Below, one piece after another: positions 23,153-35,446 of a stretch of 64,000 bases of DNA. Location of the stretch: the NCBI RefSeq assembly GCF_036320965.1, contig NC_092228.1, forward strand, positions 14,653,307 through 14,717,306, in the 5' to 3' direction. This stretch comes from Panulirus ornatus (Eukaryota; Arthropoda; Malacostraca; Decapoda; Palinuridae). The number at the start of each line of letters is the position of its first letter. Position 1 is the first letter of the stretch. The position numbers and the translations under genes were made by a program. The notes under the pieces were generated by a model. That model did not search any database, was not told where the DNA came from, and saw only the letters and a list, made by a program, of their open reading frames with translations.

Positions 23153-23651
23153 AGTTAAGATTACTGGAGTTTACGAACAAAAAACAAACCTTTCTGATCG
23201 TGTCTTTCGCAAAATCAACTTGACCACTGACCTTCGTACACCTGGACGTCTACTGTTGTGTGTCATCCTTCGTCATCACGCAACACAGGACCTGCATCTT
23301 ACAGACAACGCGTACTGAAGCCTCACCGAAAAACGACCCAGGAAATATGAGAGACAGGGCGAAGAGGTACGCTCCAGTCTGACCAGGAGGGTACAGCAGC
23401 GAGCGTGTCTTCAAAAACCTAGCACAGGTACACACGCCTGGTTTTCGGGGTAAACGCGAGGAAGTAGAGGTAATAAATATCCATCAAACAGCGAGGGAGG
23501 ACCACAGACGGGATGATGAATAAAAAAAAAAAAAAGAGCAGCATGGCGAAGAGGGGAGGGGGAGATATTAAATTAGCCAGAACCCTACTGCACGAGATTC
23601 ATCTTCACCAAAGAACGGTGAGGGTTGCGACACAAGGGGAGGCTGGGGGAA

Positions 23652-24599
<948 letters not shown>

Positions 24600-24831
24600 A
24601 AGTCGAAGGAAAGTCTTCTTTCACGTCGGATACGTCATTTCCTTTGGCCATACGGCTCCAGAGGATGAGTGACTGGACCATCGGTCGCACGAGGAGATAA
24701 ATTCCACTTGAACGATAATCATACATTCCTCCACTAACCCCGTGCCATACGCCTAAACCAAAGCCAGAATCATCGTCTGAGCAAATAAAGTGATTATCAA
24801 AACAAATAACTAGTCTACACTCACCCGCCAC
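24600..24831 (-). mobile_element. probable LINE RT C-terminal-half remnant
   Basis: An unbroken minus-strand frame of 77 codons. Near its centre 'YLLVRPMVQSLILWSRMAKG' fits the 'YxxLVRPxLEYxxxVWSPxxKK' segment that follows the RT palm in CR1-like elements. 'NDVSDVKEDFPS' follows where 'DIxxLExVQRR' is usual, and 'SDDDSGFGLGVW' precedes it where 'xxxxxLGxLRR' is usual. The match rests on one segment with conservative spacing, so it is weaker than the copies at 7.1 or 47.5 kb. It ends within 20 bp of an AT microsatellite. Confidence 0.55.
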
Positions 24832-24847
24832 AAATGCTATGGTTGAC

Positions 24848-24927
<80 letters not shown>
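24848..24927. repeat. (AT)n microsatellite
   Basis: About 39 AT units. Confidence 0.97.
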
Positions 24928-24930
<3 letters not shown>

Positions 24931-25214
24931 GAGCCACTAAAAGACGATGCTGTGAGTATAGATATACCGAGACGAGAGCGATCAATCAAAACAAATGAAG
25001 GTTAAACTGTGTAGCTCATAACATCAAGACACGAGATCAACGCAAGTCTACTCGAGTGTTGGGAGAATGATGGTAGCGGGTTGGAACAAGGGTAAAGTGG
25101 TTATCATTTTTTTCCAGATCGTTAAGAACGGGAACGTGGAGGGTTCAACCCCCTAGTTATGTGTGTGTGTGAGGGAATCTCGGCCACCATTTGCCGTGTG
25201 TAATAAACGTCCAC

Positions 25215-25345
25215 TAAGCACAGGATGTCTGCTAGTGTATGGCCTCGTCTGTTTTGCTCGGACGAGATGAAAGAGAAAATCTAATGAAAGACAAATATAT
25301 TGTGGCGGATGATATCAAAGTCTAGAAATTCAGGTCTGCGTGGAG
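25215..25345 (+). mobile_element. possible LINE RT palm remnant
   Basis: Plus strand reads 'SASVWPRLFCSDEMKEKI' (about 25228-25282), comparable to QGSVLGPLLFxxxINDMxExI. After a frameshift, 'KDKYIVADDIKV' (about 25288-25325) fits the catalytic FADDxKV box. Two motifs in the right order at close to the right distance make it plausible. It is short, and chance cannot be excluded. Confidence 0.45.
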
Positions 25346-25514
25346 GGGGGTCAAGAGGCGTGCTGGTGTTGAAGGAAGCACAAATTCCCTCCCATGGAAC
25401 GGACTCGTGTGTGAAAACACGTCTTCATATGTGAAAAGAATTAGAGGAAACATCATTAACTAAATGGGTCTCCCGGTGATACAAAGAGCACCAGAACAGG
25501 TCACAGCTAGCCTC

Positions 25515-25517
<3 letters not shown>

Positions 25518-25569
<52 letters not shown>
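25518..25569. repeat. (AC)n microsatellite
   Basis: About 26 AC units. Confidence 0.97.
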
Positions 25570-25572
<3 letters not shown>

Positions 25573-26303
25573 CCAGCGCTGGTCCACACGACCTCTGAAC
25601 CACAAGCCAACGAAGTTCTAATATGTCTGGTCTCGCTGGAGTCACGGGGTCCTCATAACACGGTCTTGGCGGCCTCTCACACACACATACACACAGAGCA
25701 AGACATGATCTCTGACTTGAACAAAACCACAGGAAAAAAAAAGAAGGGGGGAAGGGGGGTGGAGGGGGTGTTAAGCCGCTGACGTCACGGGCTCCAGCAA
25801 ACCACAGCCGAGCTGTGAGAATTAAACGTTACCAATATTTGCTGCTGGAGCAGAGGAGAGAAGGTCATGGAAGCTCCGGGACGACGCGTCACGCCACACA
25901 ATAACCGCCTCACACACACACACCACCCATTCTCGGGAGGCGACACCGCGGTGGTGTCTGTTCCTGGTGTCCACAACTGCCACTTCTGACGGTCACCTCT
26001 TACACACACACACACACACACTGCCACCCGTACCTCCATGACCCCTGTACACCACACGACATGAAATCATCCCAACACCTCCAGCGTTCAGCGGTGAGCA
26101 CAATGCCGCCACACACTGGCTTCGTAGTTCCAACACAAATATCCTTATTGCCACTTGCGACTCTTTCTATTCCCGACGCTCAGAGGGGAGCCCCCAAGCT
26201 AGAGAGTTGAGGGGTGAGCGGCCTTGAGTGGCTGCTGCTTGAGGTCCAGGTCCTTCACGTTGAACCACGCTATATAAGGCAGGTCATGAATGACCCTCAA
26301 GCG

Positions 26304-26306
<3 letters not shown>
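25570..26306. other. unassigned sequence
   Basis: Small CA tracts at about 25912 and 26002; perfect TGACGTCA at 25790-25797; TATA-like 'tatataag' at about 26271. No coding evidence. Confidence 0.4.

Positions 26307-26378
<72 letters not shown>
26307..26378. repeat. (CT)n microsatellite
   Basis: About 36 CT units. Confidence 0.97.
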
Positions 26379-26381
<3 letters not shown>

Positions 26382-26677
26382 TGTTACTAAGGCAACACCG
26401 CCCCGCCTGCCGACTCACACGAGTGTGTATGTACAGCTGGTTCACCTGTTTACCTTCGCCCGTATACATGTGATAACTTGATGTACGTGACAACTTGTGA
26501 ACTAAGTTTGTAAGGTATAATGATATCAACGTCTGGCCACCGGGGTCTGACGAAACGCCCTTTGAAGACCACTGCAATCATTTTTGTGCGACCACCAACA
26601 GGATGAGCCCGGGCCAGAATAAATCACCCGCTGTTAATGATGAAGGGGATTAAAAACTAGATGCTATCAGTCACTTA

Positions 26678-26680
<3 letters not shown>

Positions 26681-26740
<60 letters not shown>

Positions 26741-26775
26741 ATAGATAGATAGACATAGATTGATAGATAGATATA
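26681..26775. repeat. compound (AT)n(GATA)n microsatellite
   Basis: About 28 AT units followed by imperfect GATA units. Confidence 0.95.
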
Positions 26776-27430
26776 TAATCACCCCAGGACCAATTTCTAA
26801 GGAAGAATCATGTTATCCCACAAATCTGAATTCCTTTTAGAGATAAGTTCTCTAACAAGACAGTACTCCAAGTGAGAGAGTCACTTGAGACAGAATGATA
26901 TCCAGCACGATACAAATTACCCAAGTACACGGCAACCATTACGTTAACCAACCACACATCATACGCATTACGCAGCAGCGCGACTTTTACGCGCAGGTTA
27001 TTACCAGAACAGCTCGCTCGCGCGCGCGATACTCGTATTTGTAACCTTCGCCTGCATGCCAGGGAGTGTGTCTGTGTATACTGGTAGTACGGACCGTGTC
27101 CGCCTATGTAACCTCATCATGAAAGTGATGGGAAAGGTGGCCGCATGGTAGTCATTACACCATTCCCAGGAGCCTGGAGTCATTGCTGATCTGATACAAA
27201 GACCCGGCTGTGCCCCGGGGGCCCTCGCGTCCCTCCCGCACCCACTGACAGCGATAGCCTCGCGCGTCTCCACCCGCGGGTGATGGTGCGCCAGACGACG
27301 CGAGGCTGCTGGCTGGCACGGAGAAGGGGCGGTTGAGGGGGGTATGAAACGAAGTCTCCTGGCGGGGTTATCAACACAAGAGGGAAGGGGCAGGGAGGTG
27401 ATCCGACCCCCATGGGTTTTACTAGCACTG
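26776..27430. other. unassigned sequence
   Basis: A short CG run at 27015-27028; nothing recognised. Confidence 0.45.
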
Positions 27431-27665
27431 ACTGCTACTTCTTTCTTTCAAACTATTCGCCATTTCCCGCATTAGCGAGGTAGCGTTAAGAACAGAGGAC
27501 TGGGCCTTTGAGGGAATATCCTCACCTGGCCCCCTTCTCTGTCCCTTCTTTTGGAAAATAAAAAAAAAAAGAGGGAAGGATTTCCAGCCCCCCGCTCCCT
27601 CCCCTTTTAGTCGCCTTCTACGACACGCAGGGAATACGTGGTAAGTATTCTTTCTCCCTTATCTG
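27431..27665 (-). mobile_element. dispersed invertebrate repeat with 'gtcgtagaaggcgactaaaa' core
   Basis: The plus strand contains 'cgccatttcccgcattagcg', 'gaggtagcgttaagaacaga', an internal A11 run, then 'cccttttagtcgccttctac' and 'acacgcagggaatacgtgg'. On the minus strand the core reads 'ctgcgtgtcgtagaaggcga' followed by 'ctaaaagggg'. I recognise this core and the 'agcgaggtagcgttaagaac' half as a highly repeated element in decapod genomic sequence, with related cores in other invertebrates. It encodes no protein and is SINE-sized (about 235 bp). Minus is chosen because the copy then ends in 'gaaagaaag', a plausible A-rich tail. I cannot see flanking target duplications. Confidence 0.75.
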
Positions 27666-28044
27666 TTACTATGTAACCTTATCATACTTGGATGCGTCTA
27701 CCTCTAGTCTTGGCTGGTGTCGAAATACATTTCTTTTTTTTCTTTTCATCTTTCTTCATTAGATATCTAAATCACGCTGCAGAAAAGGAGCGCAGGTTCA
27801 CACGGGGCAACACGGCGAGGCAGACTGTGACGTACTGCCCAGGCCATAGTGTGTGTGTGTGTATGTGTGTGTGTGTGGGGGGGGGGTGAATAACGCGATT
27901 ACCTCATCTTAACGTGTATACGACACTGATCCTGAGGGCTGTACCACCCTCGCCTGGGTGTAGCTAAAATAAAATGATGAAGATATTCTACCATGATTTT
28001 CTTGCCTCTCGTACTTCCAGAACATGACTTGCGAATGGCGATGA

Positions 28045-28046
<2 letters not shown>

Positions 28047-28131
<85 letters not shown>
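28047..28131. repeat. (GA)n microsatellite
   Basis: About 42 GA units. Confidence 0.97.
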
Positions 28132-28135
<4 letters not shown>

Positions 28136-28153
28136 CCTTCGACATTTTCTTTG

Positions 28154-28160
28154 TATATAA
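28154..28160 (+). promoter_or_regulatory. TATA-like box upstream of a signal-peptide-like frame
   Basis: 'tatataa' 149 bp upstream of the ATG at 28303. 'gtcagt', an arthropod initiator-like motif, lies near 28228. Individually common motifs; listed because of the frame that follows. Confidence 0.2.
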
Positions 28161-28302
28161 ACACGAGTTTCCGACCCAAGTAAGTCTGAGAGAGTGTAGA
28201 TGTTCCCAGCACTCGTCAGATTCGGGCTAGTCAGTGTGGGGGTGTGAGAATCGTCTCTGCACCTTACATACCTCCGCAGACTTCGTCCGCCTCAAAGGTG
28301 CG

Positions 28303-28515
28303 ATGTTGGAACACAAAAGCCTTCTCGTCTTATGCCTTAATGTGCTTCTTACGAGCATCGTCGCTTCTACCACAATAACCTTGAAATTTCCTACAATTCA
28401 GCCTTACGTTTCCTTTGAAGACACAACACTTGGTCTGTCGTGCATGCTAGACGTATGGTCGTCTGAAGTACCAGTAATTACCTCCACACATTTTCCATTT
28501 CTCTGGACATCATGA
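28303..28515 (+). CDS. candidate small secreted protein or first exon (70 aa)
   Basis: From ATG 28303 the frame reads 'MLEHKSLLVLCLNVLLTSIV' followed by 'ASTTITLKFPTIQPYVSFED'. This has a charged start, a hydrophobic core of about 15 residues and an Ala-Ser site, the layout of a signal peptide. The remaining 48 residues have mixed composition, one Cys, no stop until 28513-28515 and no repeat. An upstream in-frame ATG at 28234 would bury the hydrophobic stretch, so I prefer 28303. A TATA-like box lies 149 bp upstream. I recognise no family. It could be a short secreted peptide, the first exon of a longer gene, or chance: a 70-codon frame is not significant alone. Confidence 0.2.
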   Translation: MLEHKSLLVLCLNVLLTSIVASTTITLKFPTIQPYVSFEDTTLGLSCMLDVWSSEVPVITSTHFPFLWTS

Positions 28516-29724
28516 TGTGTGGTTTTTTTGATCACATTTTCTTCCCTTCCCCTTCTGGCTGCTGAAACGTGTCTCCCAGCGGCCCAGTATCTGGACATGT
28601 GCCCGTCAGAGGCAGGGACAGATGGACGGACGGACGGAGTTGAGTGGAGATCCCTAACTCGCGTGGCCATTTCTGTGCGTCATCACATCCTCGACCCGAC
28701 TCGACCCTCATGATCACCACCACAATTTCCGAGCTGTATCGCCGCCTTCTTGGCCAGCCTCACCCCCTTGCCCATCAATCTGTGTTGACTAATGCCTCCA
28801 CCGCCTCGTCTTCCCTAATAGCTCCACACGTACAAGACTCGCCTTTCAACTTGGACATGTGAGCGTCTGTGTCACGGCGAAGGCAGCCCAAACCCCGTAA
28901 TTTTACGTCTCTAGTGCAACCCTGGCCTTCCTCCGTCCTCGATGATGTTGCCACCACCGCCAACGCTGGCCTACCAACATCCCATTTGCTCCCTCTCTTG
29001 TTCCTCTCCTCTACCGCCCTCACCCGCTCTCCAATATACCCACCCTCTGTACCGCACACCCTCGCCTACCCCGCTCCCTTCCCCTTTTCCATCTCCTGTT
29101 ACCGTGCATCTTTTTCCCGCCCTTTCACTGCCTCTCCTCCCTTCTCTTTTCCCCCAAAGTATCCTTTCCACCAACCCTGGCCCGTGCCGCCCCGGGCCAT
29201 GAATGATACGAGCCCTTGCAACATGAAAATTGCCTCGCCTGACAAATCGTCCCTGTCCGTGCAAGCTGAGGAACGCTGGGACCACACGCCACCCTCCCTG
29301 CTGGCTAATGAAGCAGCCAACGGTAACATCACAACCACCACCACCTCCACCACCTCCTCCTCCTCCTCCTATTACTCCATTACCTTGTGTGTACCTTATC
29401 TTGCAGGCAGTATACTCTCATTATGCAGGCTTGTCCTTGCCTCCAAAGCATGAATTTTCTCTGATGCTCCTCTGTGCAGAGTAAGGCTATCTGAGGCCGC
29501 TAGCTACGGGCATATGTAACTTGCACAATCTGCTTACTTAGGCGGATGCATATATATATTTCTTTCTGTTTTATGTCTGGTTATGATGGGAGAGAAAAAC
29601 AGGGTTGCTCAAGGAAACCAAAGTGAGGAAACATGATAATTACGGAGGGTAAAGACGTACGCTACAGGTAATTTGAAATGCGTGGGTGTTCTGTTATTTA
29701 CGAATGTCTGGTGTTTTCTTCATA
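28516..29724. other. unassigned C/T-rich sequence
   Basis: Low-stop pyrimidine-rich region giving a 194-codon Ser/Pro/Thr-rich plus-strand frame (28869-29453) and overlapping frames on both strands. A (CCT)n tract lies at about 29345-29370. I see no domain and no conserved start context. Confidence 0.45.
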
Positions 29725-29740
29725 CCCCCCCCCCCCCCCC
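29725..29740. repeat. poly(C) tract
   Basis: Sixteen consecutive C residues. Confidence 0.95.
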
Positions 29741-30807
29741 GCCATACTATGAGCGTGTGTCTGTCTGTAACGATGATGACCACGGAGACCTGCTGGCAGC
29801 AATCTCAAACAGCCCGACTGATCACGGTTAGCAACAGAGAAGCTTCGTCCCAGACTAAGTTGTACGGAGGTCATACGAACCACTGGAAATAAATTCACTT
29901 GAAAAATATATATACTCACGCATCACACAAAAGTATGGCCAGCGTGTCATAACATTTAGGTACACGGGGTGAGGTACACACATACATTCTACAGTGGTTC
30001 AGGAGGATGGACCCCATACAGAGTTTGGCCAGGCACCGACACATCGCCCCTTACCATTCTCTCACCACATCAACAAGGAACCTGCCAGCCACGAATATCA
30101 ACGAGCACCCGCAGTGTGTCCTGCAACAACCTGGCATCAATGAATACCTCCACGAGAAACTATACCGTGAAGAACTATCCAGCAATGGTACAGTCTTTCT
30201 GTCTAGTCTCCTTATTTGCTACACCATATGTTCACCAAGTGGGCAGGAATATCACAGACGCTCGACCATCATTTACGGTGGGTGTCCGAGGCAAGAGGTG
30301 GGCCCCGAGGAGGTGCAGTTCTTGGCGAGGAATGAAAGAAGTCCCTCCCTCCCCAACACACACATACACACACCCGTCCCTGTAACACCACCAGACTGCC
30401 CCGCTATAACCCCAAGCACTCCATGGAAATGAAAATCAACCATAAGTGCTGGATGGAGGGTGTATGAGGCTCTCATAGCTGTCGGGGCAAGTGCCAGGTA
30501 GGAGGAGAATACCACAAAGAATAACTTGCAGGGGAGCGTGCAGGAAATAACCACAGAGGCCAACGAAAAGAACCAGATTGATTTTCTATTTTCGTCGGGC
30601 AAAAAAAAAAAAAAAAAAAGAAAAACCAGCGAGTTTATTCTGCACGCTCGTAACCATCCCGTGGGGCAACTGAGGAGACATACACACAAGATCCACGTAA
30701 TGAGCCACAATGATCATGGATACAGTAAGTCACATGATACGTGGACTATTTACAATAGTTACTTCACTTCTCAAGGAGTGGCTGTGTGAGCACTACTACG
30801 ATTAGTG
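29741..30807. other. unassigned sequence
   Basis: A19 run near 30601. Frames of 138-145 codons overlap on both strands without recognisable domains. Confidence 0.45.
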
Positions 30808-31078
30808 TGTTAAAAAGGGAAGGAGTTTTCACTCGTGTTGTCCCATCTCTTTCACTTAGTATATAACGTACCGAGTCTATATGACTACGTGTGTATATAT
30901 ACACACAAACACATCCCCTAGCTTAAGCCTGGTACCCATTTATCGACCAGCCCCAAGGGGAGGATGAACAACTAGGCTGGCTGTGTGCCGCCTGCTGTGC
31001 CCAGATTTCGAGCCAGGGCGGTGCCTGTGCGTGAATCATAGTCAGCGATGCTAATCCAACCATTACAGAAGCCTTTGT
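30808..31078 (-). mobile_element. tRNA-derived SINE with a LINE-like tail
   Basis: Minus strand 5'->3': a tRNA-like head with an A-box-like segment in 'atggttggattagcatcg' (about 31062-31045) and a B-box-like 'ggctcgaaatc' (31014-31004, consensus GGTTCGANTCC). Next is a body ending 'ctggtcgataaatgggtacc' (30950-30931), a short 'tatatacacac' stretch, and a tail at 30880-30808 containing 'gagatgggacaacacgag'. The head, body and tail order is that of a tRNA-SINE. The tail aligns at roughly 70% with the 3' end of the neighbouring LINE (31112-31180). 'gtgtgtatatata' occurs at about 30889-30901 and again near 31079-31091, but this is simple sequence. The body is one I recognise as repeated in decapods. 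Confidence 0.75.
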
Positions 31079-31089
31079 GTGTGTATATA

Positions 31090-31860
31090 TAAGTTCCTTT
31101 CTGTATGGTAAAGGTAGGGAATTTTACACTCGTGGGGTTCCATCTCTTAAACTTTATTATGTACCTTTTTGAGTATTCGTACGCTGTCAGATTTCATAAT
31201 TTCATGACTAACATATTCCATTCACCTTCTATCATCACAATTAGAGAAAAAAATCTAACGATTTCTTGCATAATTTCATGACACGCCTCTGGTGGTTCTA
31301 ACTTCACACGTCACCAACATGAAACTGCCTTACTAACCTCAGAGGCCGTGATCAAGTCACCCCTTACACTTCTCTCGTCCCTGGTGGACAAATGTACGAC
31401 ATCTAACCCATCAGTGTAACTTGGCCCCTCTTAATAGTTCTGATGACACCTGTGATCACCGCTTCTGGACCTCCTCCATCACCTCCCTGTGCTTCTTACA
31501 ACGTAGTGGCCACAACTCACAGTTCTGGCCCAACACAGGATGTGAAGAGTTTCCTAAATATTTATCTTCACCCGTGTAATTCAATGCGACGATAAATTTT
31601 GCCAGCAGACAGTTTCTTTTTAACAAATAATTCTCCTGAAATGAGGTCTGGCGACTGGCGAGATATACTGTGGTTTCTCAAGACCCTCTCTCACACACGC
31701 AGATGCCTGCACCTTATTTCCTGCTGGATACTGCTGTTCATATCAACACCTTCTTTCACTGTGACCCATCCACTTTAGTTTAAATTTACTTCAACCATTT
31801 ATCATACCAACTCCTAAAGTATGTCTGTGTCCCCTTGTAAGTTGTAAATGTGTATTTGAG
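31090..31860 (-). mobile_element. degenerate LINE, C-terminal RT half and 3' tail
   Basis: Minus-strand reading begins just after the position of the catalytic box, with 'NLQGDTDIL' (about 31840), the usual LQxDLDxL segment. 'AGKIYRRIEL' (about 31598) and 'IFRKLFTSCVGPEL' (about 31550) fit the segment ending VRPxLEY. After a frameshift come 'KKHREVMEEVQKR' (about 31495; family KKxxxxxExVQRR) and 'TRDERSVRGDLITASEVSK' (31393-31337; family LEERRxRGDLIxxFK). 'RFFSLIVMIEGEWNMLV' (about 31255) corresponds to RFFSxRVxxxWNxLP. The copy ends in a tail at 31180-31112 that the adjacent SINE also carries. Frameshifts and stops are frequent; inactive. Confidence 0.82.
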
Positions 31861-32608
31861 TGGGCTTGTGCCACACTCGCTGCTCCAATGCACTGTACCA
31901 ATCACTGATTAATGAATAGTACAGCATTTTTTAAAATATTCATCTACATCAACAATGTAGCCTTTTATGTCCCATTCACATTTACTTTCTACAATATCTG
32001 TTATCATCTTGCAGTTCCACCATCAATACTCGACACCACCATCTTCTTCTTCTTCACCCTCTCCACCATGAAACAATCACCAACACCTGCACCACCACTA
32101 TCTTCACCTCCACCACTACAGTAGTTCAATCACCATCACGGAACACACCACTGGCTTCTCCTTCACCATCACTCCTGTGTAGTCTCATACTTCAACCACA
32201 ATCACACACGCGTTAACGTCTTCTCCAACACTACGATACAGTGGTGGTCCAGCATCATCAATGACACCACCACCATCTTCCCTCTACCTCAACCACACCA
32301 AAGCTGTCTCTCAAGGCTCGATTACCATCATGTTCACCACGACTGTCTCCCATCACCGACGCCTTACCATCCCACAGCTCAGCCATGAACACTGTCTTCA
32401 CCGGCCATACGTCTCACCCCACCAACACTTCGTCTTCACCCTCCACCAGTGTCCCGTCCTTCCTCCCCATAACGAAGCACACTCCATCACGTAAGACTAC
32501 CCACGTACATCAGTGGTGAGTCTTCTTAACACGGGTATACCCACTAACACCACCACTGGCACGTACATCCTCAACAACCTGTTTACTGTGAAATCCCCAC
32601 ACACCCCT

Positions 32609-32611
<3 letters not shown>
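31861..32611. other. unassigned CACC-rich sequence
   Basis: Many 'caccaccatc' and 'ttcaccatc' phrases from 32030 onward without a fixed period. Frames here are Pro/Thr/His-rich by composition. Confidence 0.45.
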
Positions 32612-32685
<74 letters not shown>

Positions 32686-32722
32686 CTATCTTTCTCTCTC
32701 TCTCTCTCACACACACACACAT
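32612..32722. repeat. compound (CT)n(TATC)n(CT)n(CA)n microsatellite
   Basis: Four motif types in succession within 110 bp. Confidence 0.95.
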
Positions 32723-33284
32723 ACACGGCCCAGCCCGGGGCCGTTACCCACACCCTTGCCACATAACCAAGTCCCCTACGCAAAATCACTTTAATCCAAA
32801 TGCAACCTGATGCCACGTCCTGTGTGATAATACGTCCGAGATAAGACGACCGCGTAATCAACAATGTTTTGCCTCCTTCCATATCTTGCTATCCCTATTC
32901 TCATCTTCATTCACTTATCACTTGTCGAATTATTAGGATAATATTCCCTGGTATTGTTTTTCTCTCTAAAACAACACTTTTTTTCATCCTTCAGCTTCTC
33001 TATTAATCCAGTATGCACTATATTTCTTAAGAGATTCAGTTGATGTTTCGTACATTTCTTTTCCCAGTCATGCCATACTCTGCTCCATTCTTCTGAACCT
33101 CCATTTCAAGATTCGCATCTTCTTTAATCCTTCCCACACTACCAACACCATCCTTCCCACACCATCTTCTATTCCCCTCCACATGTAATCATCTCATTCT
33201 CCATTTCTTCCGCGTATAAATTTCTCAACCAGGCTTCTCTGTAACCGTGCAACACACGAGACATATTCTCTTAATTTCACAACG

Positions 33285-33285
<1 letters not shown>

Positions 33286-33360
<75 letters not shown>
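33286..33360. repeat. (CT)n microsatellite
   Basis: About 37 CT units. Confidence 0.97.
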
Positions 33361-33362
<2 letters not shown>

Positions 33363-33521
33363 GCCCTCGGAGATCCTGGTCTTCCTTCCCCCCCAACACC
33401 TTTCTATTGTTCGTACCTCTTGACTCGCATCTTACCTCCTCCTCTTCCACTTACCGCCTTCTCTCACCATCCACTTCTCTCTCTTCTTTATCCACTTTTC
33501 TCTTCCCGTGTCTTCCTCCCT

Positions 33522-33523
<2 letters not shown>

Positions 33524-33592
<69 letters not shown>
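33524..33592. repeat. (CT)n microsatellite
   Basis: About 34 CT units, the second in 300 bp, within pyrimidine-rich sequence that extends to about 34010. Confidence 0.97.
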
Positions 33593-33593
<1 letters not shown>

Positions 33594-34552
33594 ACTGCCC
33601 ATATGTTTTCTTGGAGATGGACGGCGACCCCCCCCCCCACACACACACCCCTCCCTCCACTTATTGCTGCTGTATCCATCATCTGTGTTACGCCTTAGGT
33701 TGTGCTCCCTCTTGTATCAACTGTCCATCTTACTCGTCTACGGACGCCCTCCTCTCCTCTTTCCTCAATCATTCCCTCATTCCCTTCCCCACACACCCTG
33801 TCTCTTCCTCCCGCCTCACTCAATCATCTTATTCACTCGTCTTCTCTGCACCTCACAGCTGCTATAATCATTTATTCTGACTCTCAACTTTTTTACCAGC
33901 TCCTCCTCCGCCTCTCCCTCTTTCTCTCTCTCTCTCTCCCCTTCATCCCTCCTCCTGCCATCTTCACATTTCCCTCCCTCCCTCGCTCACCTTCCTTCCT
34001 TCCTTCCTGGGGCTGGAGGTGTTCTGGTACTGGCCGGCCCTAAGCCCTTCCTCGGGCCGTGGCAAGGCAACATTCCCCGCCACTCACATCACGCGGCGTG
34101 CAGCAACAAAGACCTTCAGTAAACTCCGCCGTTCATCTCAGGGCCGAAGATCACCTCCCGCCGAGCCTGCCTGAACGAACACTCGCCCTCACCCATGACT
34201 CGCCAGTAAAGCGGTTTAACCTCCCTCCTGTGGTAAAGTTACCTCGGCACTTGCCGAGTTTACCGCAAGTTAATGCCGGAGGAAAGGCGATATCCGTTGT
34301 CGTCTCGCCGTACGAGATGATATTCAAGTGACGGGGCAACGACCATCCCAGTCCCACTCTGAAGTAATACATTACCTCATCTGTGGCCTGACTCCTCCTC
34401 CTCCAAGACCACTATGAGGCAACGCTTTACTTTCTGACTCCTTCCTCAGCAGCCCACTGAGGCACCACCACCTCACCCCAGACTAACTCCCGTCAGGCTC
34501 ACCTCAGCCTAATGGTGAATTCTTACGTCTCGCCAAGTTGCTTTCAAGTTAT
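33593..34552. other. unassigned pyrimidine-rich to mixed sequence
   Basis: A 157-codon frame spanning the CT tract (33407-33880) is compositional. Nothing recognised. Confidence 0.45.
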
Positions 34553-34690
34553 TACTTTACAGCTTAACAGACTTTACAGCTTAACAGACTTAACAGCTTA
34601 ACAGACTTAACAGCTTAACAGACTTATCACTTTACAGCTTAACAGACGTATCGCTTTACAGCTTAACAGACTTGTCACTTCACAGCTTAT
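34553..34690. repeat. 17-bp minisatellite with longer variants, about 7 copies
   Basis: Core 'acagcttaacagactt' repeats at 17 bp, then with an added 'atcacttt' or 'atcgcttt' spacer, so the period lengthens toward the right. Confidence 0.92.
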
Positions 34691-34789
34691 CTCAAAATAA
34701 TCATCTAATCACTTGCAAAGTCCGCCTCCATCTCCAGGAGGGAAAACATGTGTCAGTCTACGACTCCAACATGGGCAGTGCTCCCATCA

Positions 34790-34870
34790 ATGTGACCCTC
34801 AGGCTCAAGTATGACTAGCGCCTGTAACGTCCTGGCCACGCCACAGCATCTAGCCCGGCGAACCAACTGA
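34790..34870. repeat. dispersed repeat sharing 'ccacgccacagcat'
   Basis: 'ctgtaacgtcctggccacgc' followed by 'cacagcat' matches 44592-44630 almost base for base. Outside about 40 bp the two loci diverge. Confidence 0.6.
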
Positions 34871-35446
34871 ACCAACTTAAAGTAAACTCGACCTTTGAGA
34901 CCGACCTTACCTAGCAAACACTTGCTGTTGCTTCTGGGGTTACTGTACCACGCCCCGCAGCTCACTCTGCCAGCAAACTCACTTCTTGATGGCCCGCTCT
35001 ATCAAGGCAGATGATGGACGCCACACCTAATGGTTTTCTATTGTAGTTCGTGCGACATGGCTTGTCAGGTACACTCTGGAGGAAAGGTGCACGTACTCAC
35101 GCGCGCGAGCACACCCACACAAACACTTCCCGGGTCTATAATCTTCGTAAGAGTTATCTTACCGCACCTTCCTACCGTGTGGTCATCCGTCATCATAAGT
35201 AACGTATCCTCGACGTGTTATGATCCGTCCCGCCTCTCTCCTCCCTTCTCTAAGTCAACTGATCGCACCCGTCCTCCTGTGGTCATCGGGTATTTTCACT
35301 ACCTCAGACCGTGAGATTTGGGAGGCTCAATGAAGACTTCTATAATGTGTCTATAAGTTTAGAGTGGCGTCAGTCGACCAGACAGTCATATTATAGTCAG
35401 TGCCCCCACCACCAGCAGGGGATGAAACGTAGCTGTACTGTGGGCT

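Noticed and set aside
22794..23318. 174-codon frame with a seven-residue period
   Set aside because: The 21-bp unit divides by three and lacks stops; neighbouring frames on both strands are also open.
28869..29453. 194-codon Ser/Pro/Thr-rich frame
   Set aside because: Pyrimidine-rich sequence has few stops; overlapping long frames on the other strand and no domain.
31000..31072. tRNA gene
   Set aside because: A-box and B-box are degenerate and no cloverleaf forms; better explained as the head of a SINE.
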